64,000 nt of DNA from Tetragonia tetragonoides (taxonomy: Eukaryota > Streptophyta > Magnoliopsida > Caryophyllales > Aizoaceae), in assembly GCA_038025085.1 (NCBI GenBank), contig CM076142.1, forward strand, positions 4,315,501 through 4,379,500, written 5' to 3'. Positions 22,678-33,345 of this stretch are shown here, in pieces. Positions within the stretch are counted from its first letter, which is position 1. Every line of letters begins with the position of its first letter. Made by a program: the position numbers and the translations under genes. The notes under the pieces were generated by a model. The model had not been told where the DNA came from, did not search any database, and worked only from the letters and a program-made list of their open reading frames with translations.

Positions 22678-23557
22678 TAGTCAAAAAATATCTAGCACCA
22701 CAAGAAGATGTATGACGATAGCCGCCCCACAAATAAATATGAATTAGTTCAAAAATTCGACTAGCTTTATTCTCACTCAAAGGAAATTTGTCTCTGGGAT
22801 GTTTAGCTCTAAAACACACTTCACAGGCTTTATTCAAACTACCTTTAGAATTACAAACGGGAGGGAGCAATTTTACTACTTTTTCTGAAGGATGCCGCAT
22901 CCTAGCATGCCAAAGAGCCAAAGAAGAAGCGTCCGCGTCCACTGTGACTGTCTGCACTGTTTGTGGTCCCTTGAAGTAGTAGAGTCCATCTTGCTTACTT
23001 CTCGTTCCAATCAGCTTCCTCGTTTGGTCCTGTATAGCACACACATATCGATTGAAAATGACAATACTATCCAAATCATCACACAATTGTGACACAGACA
23101 ATAAGCTGCAATTCAAGAGAGGGACATAAAGAACATGAGTGAGAGTCATAGCATCCGACAATTGTACTGATCCCTTCTTTGTTGCAACCACTTTCTTTCC
23201 ATCAGGAAGACCAACAAGACATAAGATGTCTTTCACATCAAATAATAGAGAAAGATTACCAGTAACATGATTAGATGCACCTGTATCAATAATCCAAGAA
23301 TGACCATTAATCTTACCACTCAAACGAGTACCAGAAATAGTCATATTACCAAAGACACTTGCAAGCACCTTCCACTGATCAACGGAAAATAATTCTGCAG
23401 ATGATGTTCCAGTGGGTTCTGAAACAACTGCAGCATTGGCACGGACCCCCCCCCCCCCTCGACCACGTCCTGTCGCAAGAGAAGGAGAAGAGGTCGTTGG
23501 TTTTTGGTTACGACCAATCATCAGTTTGGTCATACCTGATCCGCTGTCAGACTTCAC
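22631..23557 (-). pseudogene. Copia protease and integrase N-terminal (zinc) region
   Basis: Has the aspartic protease signature WIIDTGASNHVTG and the GAG-pre-integrase HHCC zinc region (LWHARMRHPSEKV ... CEVCFRAKHPR). It then runs into the first half of the integrase core (YFLTIVDD) before the frame is lost. Upstream in the same frame is the gag zinc knuckle CTYCKKTGHEVTNC near 23600-23640. Confidence 0.88.
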
Positions 23558-23692
23558 ACGATCCTCCCACCATTCTGGATATCCATGAATTTCGAAGCAA
23601 TTAGTTACTTCGTGGCCTGTCTTCTTACAGTAGGTGCAAGAAAGATGTGATTTATCAGATTTCTCTATTTTGCCTCGTGTGCACCCATTAGT

Positions 23693-24430
23693 TCACACAG
23701 AAAATCCAACCACGTCGGATGTCTCCTCGGGCATGGACGAAGACGTTCTAACTCGTTCATCTTGAATAACTAACTGATAGGCACGGCTGAGAGAGGGCAG
23801 AGGGTCTTGAGCAAGAATATTTGCTCGCAAAGGACCATAAGATGGAGTATATAAATCCATCAAAAATTCATGAAGCATGTCCTTTGCACGGCGACGCTCA
23901 TGTTCAAGGCCTGCGGTACACTTTGTACAGCAAGAACAAGTAATCAAGGGTTCATGGTTATGCAATTCCTCCCATAGAGTCGTGAGTTTGCCGTAGTAAG
24001 AAGCAATTGACATGGATTTGGTTTGCTTACAGTCAGAGATGGCCGCCTTTAGTTGCTGTATGCGTGGTCCATTCGTAAGAGCAAATCGCTCCTTAAGTGT
24101 CTCCCATAGACGCCTGGCGTCTTTATATTTGGACAAGGTACTTTTCACTTCTGTTGTGATGGTATTCATAATCCAAGATACCAACATGGCTTGAATTGTA
24201 TTCCAATCATCTTGTGTGCAAGGAGGTGTTGGAGATACAATCGTACCATCTAAAAATCCGAACTTTCTTCGGGCTTGAAGGGCGGTTTCAATTTCACCAG
24301 CCATTTATCATAATTTTCGCCATTAAATCTGGCTGCAGTAATAAAATCACCAGGTCTATCTTGAGGAGCTAGGAAATAAGGGGATTTTGAGTCAATTTTT
24401 GGTGGTGGTGGATCATCTTCCACGGCCATT
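23693..24430 (-). pseudogene. Copia gag, interrupted
   Basis: The natural start is the ATG at about 24430 (MAVEDDPPPPKI). The frame slips at about 24302, where TGGCTGGT lacks one base relative to the expected YDKW-GEIETAL. The main UBN2/gag region (AISDCKQTKSMSIASYYGKL) is then open to TGA at 23693-23695. That stop is in frame with the downstream zinc-knuckle sequence and looks like a CGA-to-TGA change, typical of methylated-cytosine decay. Confidence 0.85.
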
Positions 24431-24481
24431 GTTAGGGTTTGGGGTTTTTTGAGTTTTGGTTTAGGGTTTGTTTATAGATCT

Positions 24482-24498
24482 TTCACACTCTGATACCA
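24482..24498 (-). other. Primer binding site of the copia element
   Basis: Minus strand TGGTATCAGAGTGTG immediately after the 5' LTR. This matches the initiator tRNA-Met type PBS (TGGTATCAGAG) used by most plant copia elements. Confidence 0.9.
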
Positions 24499-24823
<325 letters not shown>

Positions 24824-24828
24824 TATAA

Positions 24829-26337
24829 TAATGTGATCTTCACTGATTCTTAACTAATCCTGTTCAATTCTCACCATTCCATAAAAGACAATACCATGAA
24901 AGAAAACGCCAAGAAACAAGTAGAGCAGTACGTAGACAAAGGTCCTCGTTTTCCCCCTGCTGTCATTTTCATTCACAGGATTTGCCACCTATTCCTGTCC
25001 GGCATCCCAGACAATATAATGATACTCTCTAACTCACAACATAGACAACCATTTTTATCCAATATATATGGAAGTTCACTGTTGTTATGGGACTAAAATA
25101 ACAAAATGGAAAGATAATTTCTCGTTGGCTATCATATGTTCTGATGACTGTTATGATAATAGGAGTACTACAAATTTTCTGTCATAAAAACATCAAATCC
25201 TACATTTATGATTTATCTTTCCCTAATGTACATATATTGTGTGAGATACTGAGATTCACCTTGATCTGGTATGGTTTGCTGAGTATTCTTTTCTCTTAAT
25301 TATTGTCAGGAAAAAAATGTTCTGGCCTGGTTTGTGTTTAACCTCCCCTTGTCTTGTATTTCTCTTGCTTGCTCCACCCTGGTGATCTAAACCACATCAA
25401 ATTAAATTCAAACTAACCATGCTATTATATGCATTCCTTCTCCATTTTCTTGTTGACAAGACACAGCTTTACTTAGACCTTAACAAGTCAACATTGTCCA
25501 CGTAAGGCTGCTGAAGAATCAAGCAAATGAGGATAATCTCTTCAACAAGTACTCATCATAAAAAAAGTGAAAATAAAGTAACAAACTGTCTGCAGGAAAC
25601 TAAAAATCAAGCTACATTATTTACACTCAGGTACTGTCGTACACAGAAAACAAGTTCAGGTAATGGAGAAGGGCACAATTTTACCTGGAATAAGCCGCTG
25701 CATAATCCATTAGCTTCATAGCTTGCTTGTAATTTCTGGTTCATCTTCATGACAGTATCAGAGTCAGTTCTATAATGATGAACACCCTAAACCCCAAAAA
25801 CTACAACTAGCTAAAGGAGAGTATTATCAAAGGATCAATCCAAGAGTTAAAAGAGGAAATACTAGGCTTTCGTGCGTTGATGACTGGTGAGTCTTCAAGA
25901 TCCTCAATAATTATGTTGATTTGAAGGTTAAGCACGTGATCCGATCAATTGCATAAAGACTTCTTTTGTAGTATAGAGTACTCCGGCTCTAGAAGTACTG
26001 AAGTACTCACTACCGACTCCAGCTCAGTAAGTCCCATCTCATCTCCTATAGATTAAGACCAGCCTTGCATTTACTCTGTAAACTCAGGAGAAGGGGGTTT
26101 GCACTTATTTTATGTGTCGCTTAATCATTGCAAAATACACATTTTTCAGCAACAATTTTAGCTTATGCGAAGCCAATTGGTCAACCAATTTCTAGTTTAA
26201 TGGACACATATTTCACATTTCCACGCTAATTCATATGCATTCCATTTGTTCCATTCAGTAGACACAATTGAAGAGACAAAAACTATATAGCACGAGGGGA
26301 AGTACAGATACAGACATTTGATTTTGTACCTTATCAA
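24829..26337. other. Displaced S7 promoter and intergenic DNA to S8
   Basis: Contains the S7 promoter block (24902-25010). The segment 25580-25930 resembles 27920-28260 (shared CAATTTTACCTGG, TCAAAGGATC.ATCCA and TTTCGTG.GTTG), so intergenic DNA was duplicated together with the SDR gene. No independent gene is seen. Confidence 0.55.
24902..25010 (-). promoter_or_regulatory. Conserved upstream block of S7 (displaced by the copia element)
   Basis: GAAAACGCCAAG at 24902-24913, then GGTCCTCGTTTTCCCC, GCTGTCATTTTCATT and TTCCTGTCCGGC. Once about 160 bp from the S7 ATG, now more than 5 kb away because of the retrotransposon. Confidence 0.5.
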
Positions 26338-27516
26338 TCAACCAAACATAGAAAACCCTGCGTTCATAATTGAAAATCCCCCATCCACCAGTAGATTGTG
26401 CCCACTAACAAACTTGGACTCATCACTCCCTAGATAAACTGCTGCCTCGGCCACATCTTGTGTTGTACATAATGAACCCTTGAGGTTGGAATGAAACTTA
26501 CTAAACTCTTCGTCATCAACAATGTTTACTGCTTTCCTTGACATCGAAGTTGGAGTGATGTAGGGAGATATGCAATTCACTCGGATCCCATATCTTCCAA
26601 GCTCCACAGCCAAGTTCCTAGTGAGCCCCACCACGCCGTGCTTAGAGGCTGTGTAGCCATGGGCGCCCCCACCTATGACAGAAGAAGTACTGGCAGTGGT
26701 GATTATGCTGCCCTTTCGGGCTGGAATCATGGCCCGTGCTGCATGTTTGGTACCCAAAAATGGCCCGACAAGGTTCACTGCAATAACCTCCTCAAACTGG
26801 GCCTTTCCAGTGTCCAGGATGCTCATGTTTTTGGTACACCCAAAAGTTCCCGCGTTATTGAACATGATATCCAGCTTTCCGTGCTTTGAGATGGCAAAAT
26901 CCACAGCATTTTTGACTTCTGTTTCGTTGGTCACATCGCAGTGGATGAAGGACGCTGAGGTTGGAATGTGCTCTTCCAAGTCTTTGGAGAGATTATGGCC
27001 TAACTCGTCTTGGATATCCGCAATTATGACTTTGGCTCCGTGTTTGGCAAAAAGCTTTGCAGTATACTCACCTATTCCGCTAGCACCACCAGTGATGATG
27101 GCAACTTTGCCTTCAAGCCTGGAAGATTTTATCATCAGAATAAAATCAGGTTACCTTCCATTTTCTAACAAATGAACACAATAGTCACAACTAGCATAAC
27201 ACTTTTTTTTTCTCCCATTTTCTTTCTTGAAAAGTTACAACTAGTAGAATACACCAACAGCGTTAAGCAACCTAATAGGACAAACAATGTTTTTTTGAGT
27301 TGTTCAGCTATCACCCATAAGGCCATAAGCCACAAGCAAAGCTCCAATTCTTCAACTTTCCACTTGAAATCAAAGTGAAAAACAAGACATTTACGACCAA
27401 ATTTAAGAGATGTGCAGACTATCCACTAAAAGAAAGGAGATTGGCAGACTGTAAGCACGAAGATGGTGTAACATTTACCTTCTAGCAGCGGCCAAAAGCA
27501 GAGAAACACTTCCCAT
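26338..27516 (-). CDS. S8: short-chain dehydrogenase/reductase (SDR110C-like), intact
   Basis: Exon 1 27516-27479 (MGSVSLLLAAAR), intron 360 nt, exon 2 27118-26338; 272 residues. TGGASGIG at 22-29, Asp47 (NAD(H)), NNAG 100-103, catalytic Asn128, Ser156, Tyr168, Lys172. The Ser-to-Tyr spacing is 12 residues rather than the 13 of the other intact copies, because one residue is missing in the GGGAHGY loop while one is gained after NNAG (TFGCTKN). Both changes border the active site and could alter substrate shape. The tail NAGFSMFG lacks the Cys of the common GFCMF ending. Its upstream DNA is uninterrupted, with the conserved block about 150 bp from the ATG, so it is the best candidate for native array expression. 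Confidence 0.93.
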
Positions 27517-27664
27517 GGGTGATTAGCTTAGCTTGTTGATTGTTGAGTAATTTATTCCTAATCTGCCTACTTAGCTTGCCAGATTTTACTCTGACGAGGT
27601 CGCTTTGATGTAATCTCTACTGTGTGGTAACTAACCATGTACAATGTTTCCATCAAAGAAAAAG

Positions 27665-27740
27665 GAAAACGCCAAGAAACCAATAGCACAGTTTTTCCCA
27701 GCTGTCATTTTTGTTGGCACTGCCACAGTTTCCTGTCACC
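27665..27740 (-). promoter_or_regulatory. Conserved upstream block of S8
   Basis: GAAAACGCCAAG at 27665-27676, then CAGTTTTTCCC, GCTGTCATTTTTGTTGGC and TTTCCTGTCACC. Native spacing from the S8 ATG. Confidence 0.5.
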
Positions 27741-28826
27741 ATCATACCTTATTTTTCTTTATGGTGCCAAGACCCAATTTTAGTTAGAAAACAACATGTC
27801 ATAAATTGCGAGTACATGCGCAAAAGACTAATACTATTGTCAATAAAGGCTGCTAATGTATCAAGCAAACACATAGGTCATTCTATCTTTCACAAGATTT
27901 CATCATTCAAATAAGAAACCATCAGTGGGAAACTAAAATCCAAGCTATTAGCAATCAGGTGGTAGACAGTAAACAAGTTGCAATGTAAATCTTATCAGAT
28001 AAAGGAGAACTGCAATTTTACCTGGTTCATAATCTGCATAAGTTTATCTTCATTGGAACATCAGCCAGTCTTATCATGATTAACACCATAACGCCAAGGA
28101 CAAAAAAATCCAACTAGATAGAGGCTCAAATAGTCTAGATTGAGCAACCTCAAAACCTATCAAAGGATCCATCCATGAGTTGAGAGAAAATCATAGATTT
28201 TCGTGGGTTGGCGTGTCTCAGGGATCCTTTCAATGCCTTATATTGAGCTGAAGGGATATCAATATGATCAAATCAATTGGACAAGACCCGTGATAACAAG
28301 AGAACAAGGAAATTATGCAGAAATACCTGATCTGTTACATTAGTGGTAGTTAGTGAGTGAGTGTGACTCCGGCTCAGCGAGTTGCTACTATCATGATCAG
28401 CCCTACATTTGTTCTCGATCAACTGAGAAGGGGAGCTCGTTGTGAAGACAATAGCACAATGAGAGAAACAGAATGATCAATTTCTTCAAGCATACAACAA
28501 GGATTCTGGAAATACAATGTAATGTACTTGAACTGTCATGATCAGTACCGAAACAGTACTGAAAATCCAAAATCTTACTATCACAATCCAGAAACAGAGT
28601 GAATAATTAGGCATTCAGACTTCACATAGAAGTTTTTTCATTTAGATAAAAGACTTCACAGCAAGGTTAAGGCGGATTAATAAGAACAAGGCACAGTAGA
28701 AGAAAAGAAAGCCAACCTAGAGCAAATACTTGACACTGCACATGTAACGGATTTTTATGATACACTGTTACAACCCCTGTTTTACTCCAACTGATAGAAG
28801 CCACATTTGATTTTGCACCAAATCCA
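27741..28826. other. Intergenic DNA between S9 and S8
   Basis: No supported gene. The part 27920-28260 is paralogous to 25580-25930. Confidence 0.5.
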
Positions 28827-30391
28827 TCAATCGAACATACAAAACCCAGCATTCATAATGGTAAATCCACCATCCACCAGCAGATTGTGCCCACTAACAA
28901 ACTTGGACTCATCACTCCCCAAATAAACCGCGGCCTCAGCCACATCTTTTGTTTTACATACTGAACCCTTGAGATTAGAGTATCATCCATGTTTAATGCT
29001 CTCTTTGTCATCGGGGTCGCAATTAGGTGGGGAGATATGCAATTAGCTCGGATCCCATATCGCCCGAGCTCTACGGCCAAGTTCCTGGTGAGCCCCACCA
29101 GGCCGTGCTTAGAGACCGTGTAGGCATATGCACACGCCCCACCTATCACAGAGCAACAGCTAGCAGTGGTGATAATGCTGCCCCTTCGAGCAGGTATCAT
29201 TGCTTTTGCTGCATGCTTGGTGCCCAAGAACGGGCCCACCAGGTTCACACCAATGACCTCCTCGAAGTCAGCCTTTGCGGTGTCTACGATCCCCTGGCTG
29301 GGAGACCCAGCCAATGCCTGCATTGTTAAACATGATATCGAGCTTTCCGTGCTTGGAGATGGCAAATTCCACGGTTTTTTTAACATCTGTTTCGTTGGTC
29401 ACATCACAGTGGATGAACGATGCTGAAGTTGGGCTGTACTCTTCCAAGTCTTTGGAGAGATTGTGGCCTAAATCGTCTTGAATATCAGCGATAATGACTT
29501 TGGCTCCGTGTTTGGCGAAAAGCCTGGCAGTACACTCACCTATTCCACTACCACGACCAGTGATAATGGCAACCTTGCCTTCAAGCCTGGAACATTTGAT
29601 TATCAGAATAAAATCTAGCAAAGGAGAATAGTCATAACTCAAGACAAACATGCTCTTGTCAAATATTGATACGAACATCACTCTGCTGAGGATCAAGGAA
29701 TCAACAGAATCACTCAGCTGTAAGTGTGTGTCTCGAGGGAGAGTGGTAGAACATAAAACTTCTTCCTTCTAGAAAGACTGTCCCCATGAAATTGTAAAAG
29801 TACAACTACAGATTACCATACATTTATGAATGTCGTATCCATTCATCATTCATTTAGTATCATTGACATCCATTCATTCCAGGTCAGGTTAAATGAATTT
29901 CTCCAGATAGGAGATACACTGCCATCCCTATATCCAAATCACATATACAAATGACATCGTGAAAGCCGCATTACTTGGAAAGAATTAAATGAACGCAATG
30001 GAGATCTAAGCTCATCAGGAGACTGCTAAAAAACCTTCTAAAGTTCCCACCTAGTGATGTCTTGATCCTGATCAATATACACCCATCACATAGACATAAC
30101 ATGTATTTTATCTTAATTTTTTGAAAAATAAAAACTTTTTAAAGGACATAGCATGTATCTCTCTTATTTTCACAAGTAACAACTAGTATAATAAACCAAA
30201 ATCATTGGGGAATAAGCTCATAACTAATTTTGATGAGATGTCCAGCAGACACCCAACGGCCCACACATCAAAGTTCCAATGCTTCAATTTTCTAATTGAA
30301 ATGCAAAGCGAGAGGAAGGACATTTGAGATCTATGGAAAGAAGGAAGCTTTACCTTCTAGCAGCGGCTGAAGGCAGAGAAACACTTCCCAT
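28827..30391 (-). pseudogene. S9: SDR copy with two frame breaks
   Basis: Exon 1 30391-30354 (MGSVSLPSAAAR), intron 767 nt, exon 2 29586-28827. The cofactor motif is altered to TGRGSGIG. At about 29315 an extra G after NNAGI shifts the frame; the following SPSQGIVDTAKADFEE is recovered in the next frame. That frame keeps VNLVGPF, TTAS and YTVSKHG (Val in place of the usual Ala). Near 28980 the stretch that normally encodes the EFGKFYS-type loop is deleted (NMDD is joined directly to CTAATCTCAAGG), and the frame shifts again before the C-terminal block ending GFCMFD. Two independent lesions make it a secure pseudogene. Confidence 0.88.
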
Positions 30392-31193
30392 TGTCGCTGG
30401 CTTCGCTTGATGAATAATCTGCCTACCTAGCTTACCCAGATTTTCCTCGGTTGTGGTCCATTCGATGTAAACTCCATTGTGTGGTGAATAACCCAATTCA
30501 CATTCCCATCAGGAATACTAAAAAGAAAAAACAGTAAACAACTAAGATCCACGTTTTTCCTTTGATGTTTTTCCATTTGTAGTACCCGCCACAATTTCCT
30601 GTCTGGCCTACACAAGAAATCAAATAATGATGCTCTCCATCTCAAAGCTTTGAATGGTAAACACTCCAAAACATGGACAACCAATCATAATCTAAAAAAT
30701 GAGTTTTTTCCAGTGTTAGTAACACCACTTCACCAAGTTTACCATTGCCACCAGCCTCAGAATAAGAAGATAGGAAGAAAATTCCTCATGGGCTATACCA
30801 TCTCAAAAGTGTAACAATAATACTAAAAATTCTGCCTTAAATTTGCAGGTTTCATTTTTATCTTTCTCCTTCCTTAATATATACATGTGTATTTACTTGA
30901 GGCTGTTCAAAAAAAAACCTGCAATATATATTCATGACACCAGCACCAGCAGCTAAAACATCGCCAAATTAACTGAATCAAGAAATGAAATAAGCATATA
31001 CCAAGCCAATACTCAATAGTGTCACTCAAATGTCAGCCGACTTCTTATTATTTGGCCAAGAACATAATTCAAGTGCTTGCATTGTTTTACTCAGTCTAAA
31101 AGCACACATAATCAAAAAGCAACAAACTTATTAGCCAAGAGGAAGGAAAGAACACACACTGTTCTGTTCCTGAGGTCAGCAGTCCTGCAACAT
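30392..31193. other. Promoter-side DNA of S9 and intergenic to S10
   Basis: A weak relative of the array's upstream block (CCACGTTTTTCC ... CCACAATTTCCTGTCTGGCC) lies near 30550-30610, but the GAAAACGCCAAG core is not preserved. No gene is seen. Confidence 0.4.
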
Positions 31194-32848
31194 TTATTTT
31201 ACACCATCCACCAAATCGAACATGCAAAATCCTGCATTCATATTGGAAAATCCCCCATCCACCACCAGATTGTGTCCACTAACAAACTTGGACTTGTCAC
31301 TCCCCAAAAAAATAGCTGCCTCAGCCACATCTTCAGTTCCCAGTACTGAACCCTTGAGGTTGGAATAGAACTTACCAAACTCTTTATCATCATCTATGTT
31401 CAACGCTCTCTTACCAAGCGGGGTCGGAATCAGGTGGGGAGATATGCAATTAACTCGGATCCCATATCGCCCAAGCTCCACAGCTGCATTCCTCGTGAGC
31501 CCCAACACACCATGCTTAGAGGCTGTATAGGCATGGGTGAAGATTCCACCAATCACAGAGCAAGTACTGGCAGTGCTGATTATGCTGCCCTGTTGAGCAG
31601 GGATCATGACCCGGGCAGCGTGCTTGATGCCTAAGAAATGGCCCACCAGGTTTACCCCGATGACCTTCTCAAATTGGGCCTTCTCAGTGTCTACGATCTT
31701 TGTGTCGGTGGGCCCCGAAATGCCTGCATTGTTGTACATAATGTCAAGCTTTCCGTGCTTGGAGACAGCAAAATCCACGGCATTTCTAACATCTGTTTCG
31801 TTGGTCATATCGCAGTGGACAAATGACGCTGAAGTTTGGCCGTCCAAATCTTTGGCAAGAGAGTGGCCTAACTCATCTTCGATATCAAGGATAACAACTT
31901 TGGCTCCATGTTCTGCAAAAAGCTTGGCAGTGCACTTGCCTATTCCGCTAGCACCACCAGTGATGATAGCAACCTTTCCTTCAAGCCTGGAAAGATAAGA
32001 TAATCAGCATAGACTAATCAAGTTGCCTTCATTCATTGTCCAAAAGTAATAATAAAAACATCTTCCTTTCATTTACAACCAAGGACTAACAACCACCACC
32101 ACCACCCAAGATGTATGCCTCCGAGAGGTCTTTGGGAGGTCCAAACGTACGCAATTCTACTCCTAGCTAGGCGCCTAGAGAAGGAGGCTGTTCCAGTAGA
32201 TCCACAAAAGAAATTCTGAACTTTCCAACACAATTTTCAACCAAGGAGTAAAATAGTCAAAACAATGGATGGTCATGTCAACCGTCAACGACAAATCACA
32301 AAATCACCGAATGAAGTATGGAATCAACTTAACATCTTACAACAAGGTTTCCGACTATGTCATGGACGGTTTTGGGGATGGGTTGCAGGACATGCAACAG
32401 CCAACTCTTTCCTCATAGATGCAACTAGAGCCAACTCTGCCAATTTGCAAAGGGAGGCATATAATATATCCATTTTTTGCCAATTGTAATGGAAGTATGA
32501 AACCCTTGGATTATACAAACGCAAGTTCATCTTAATACAAAGGTAACATCATCCAACAAGAAATTAGTATGGAGTTGCAGAAAATTAAAGAGGTGACCAA
32601 TGAATCCTTCTGTACCTCCCACTTTAGAAACATACTAATCAACATGCTTTCGTTTGACGAGCTATCCGGGCATCCAGCTACCATCAAAATTCCAAATATT
32701 TTGACAACAAGCCAAAATATTTCTATAAGGTCCCCCCCAAAACCAGACAAAAGTATCAAAGAAGACTGGACAGACGACAAAATTTAGCAGGAAGATGATG
32801 GAATTAGGTTTACCTTCTAGCAGCGGCTGAAAGCACACCCATTGCCAT
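31194..32848 (-). CDS. S10: short-chain dehydrogenase/reductase (SDR110C-like), intact, extended C-terminus
   Basis: Exon 1 32848-32814 (MAMGVLSAAAR, 35 nt; a second in-frame ATG lies two codons on), intron 827 nt, exon 2 31986-31194; 275 residues. TGGASGIG at 21-28, acidic Asp46 in the strand IL(D)IED for NAD(H), NNAG 97-100, catalytic Asn124, Ser152, Tyr165, Lys169. Differences from S7 and S8: GKCTAKLFAEHG, VVILDIEDE, PAQQGS, and [16 protein letters not shown] in place of the [14 protein letters not shown] form. The usual stop after GFCMFD is lost and the protein continues LVDGVK before TAA. It is the most upstream member of the array. Same reaction class as the others, substrate unknown. 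Confidence 0.92.
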
Positions 32849-33345
32849 TGATGACTAGCTTGCTGAAATTTTCTCTCTGGAGGTCCTTTGATTTAATCCA
32901 CAGTTGCAATCTGCAATGTTCTTCCCTCTCTCCAGGTTTATGCTTGTATTTTTAGTTGATCATCTACCGCTCATTTTCATTAAATAAAATATAGTAATAC
33001 AGTAGACACTAAAACTGATAAGTCCAACATATAAATACAAAAGGGTCTCGTTTTCAGATGTCACCTACCAGCTAACAGTAACACCTAGCAGACTTGCAGA
33101 CCTCGTTGACTAAATGGTATTCCTCCATTGACATTATTAAACACACCAAAAAGAGGTCTTAACCTGATGATTAAATCCTGAAACCGTTAATACATAAGGT
33201 TGTACATTTAAAATACAGACCATTTTCGCTAGTACTATGAAAAGACTGATACCAGGCATGTGAAAATTATGGAACTGTTTCGCATACAGGTAACAAACTA
33301 GCAGATACGATGATACATAATAAAACTTTCTTGACCCGAATCCTA
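32849..33345. other. Intergenic region between the NAC gene and S10
   Basis: S10 promoter side plus the NAC 3' flank. I see no gene and no clear copy of the upstream block beyond a short GGGTCTCGTTTTCAGATGTCA. Confidence 0.4.
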
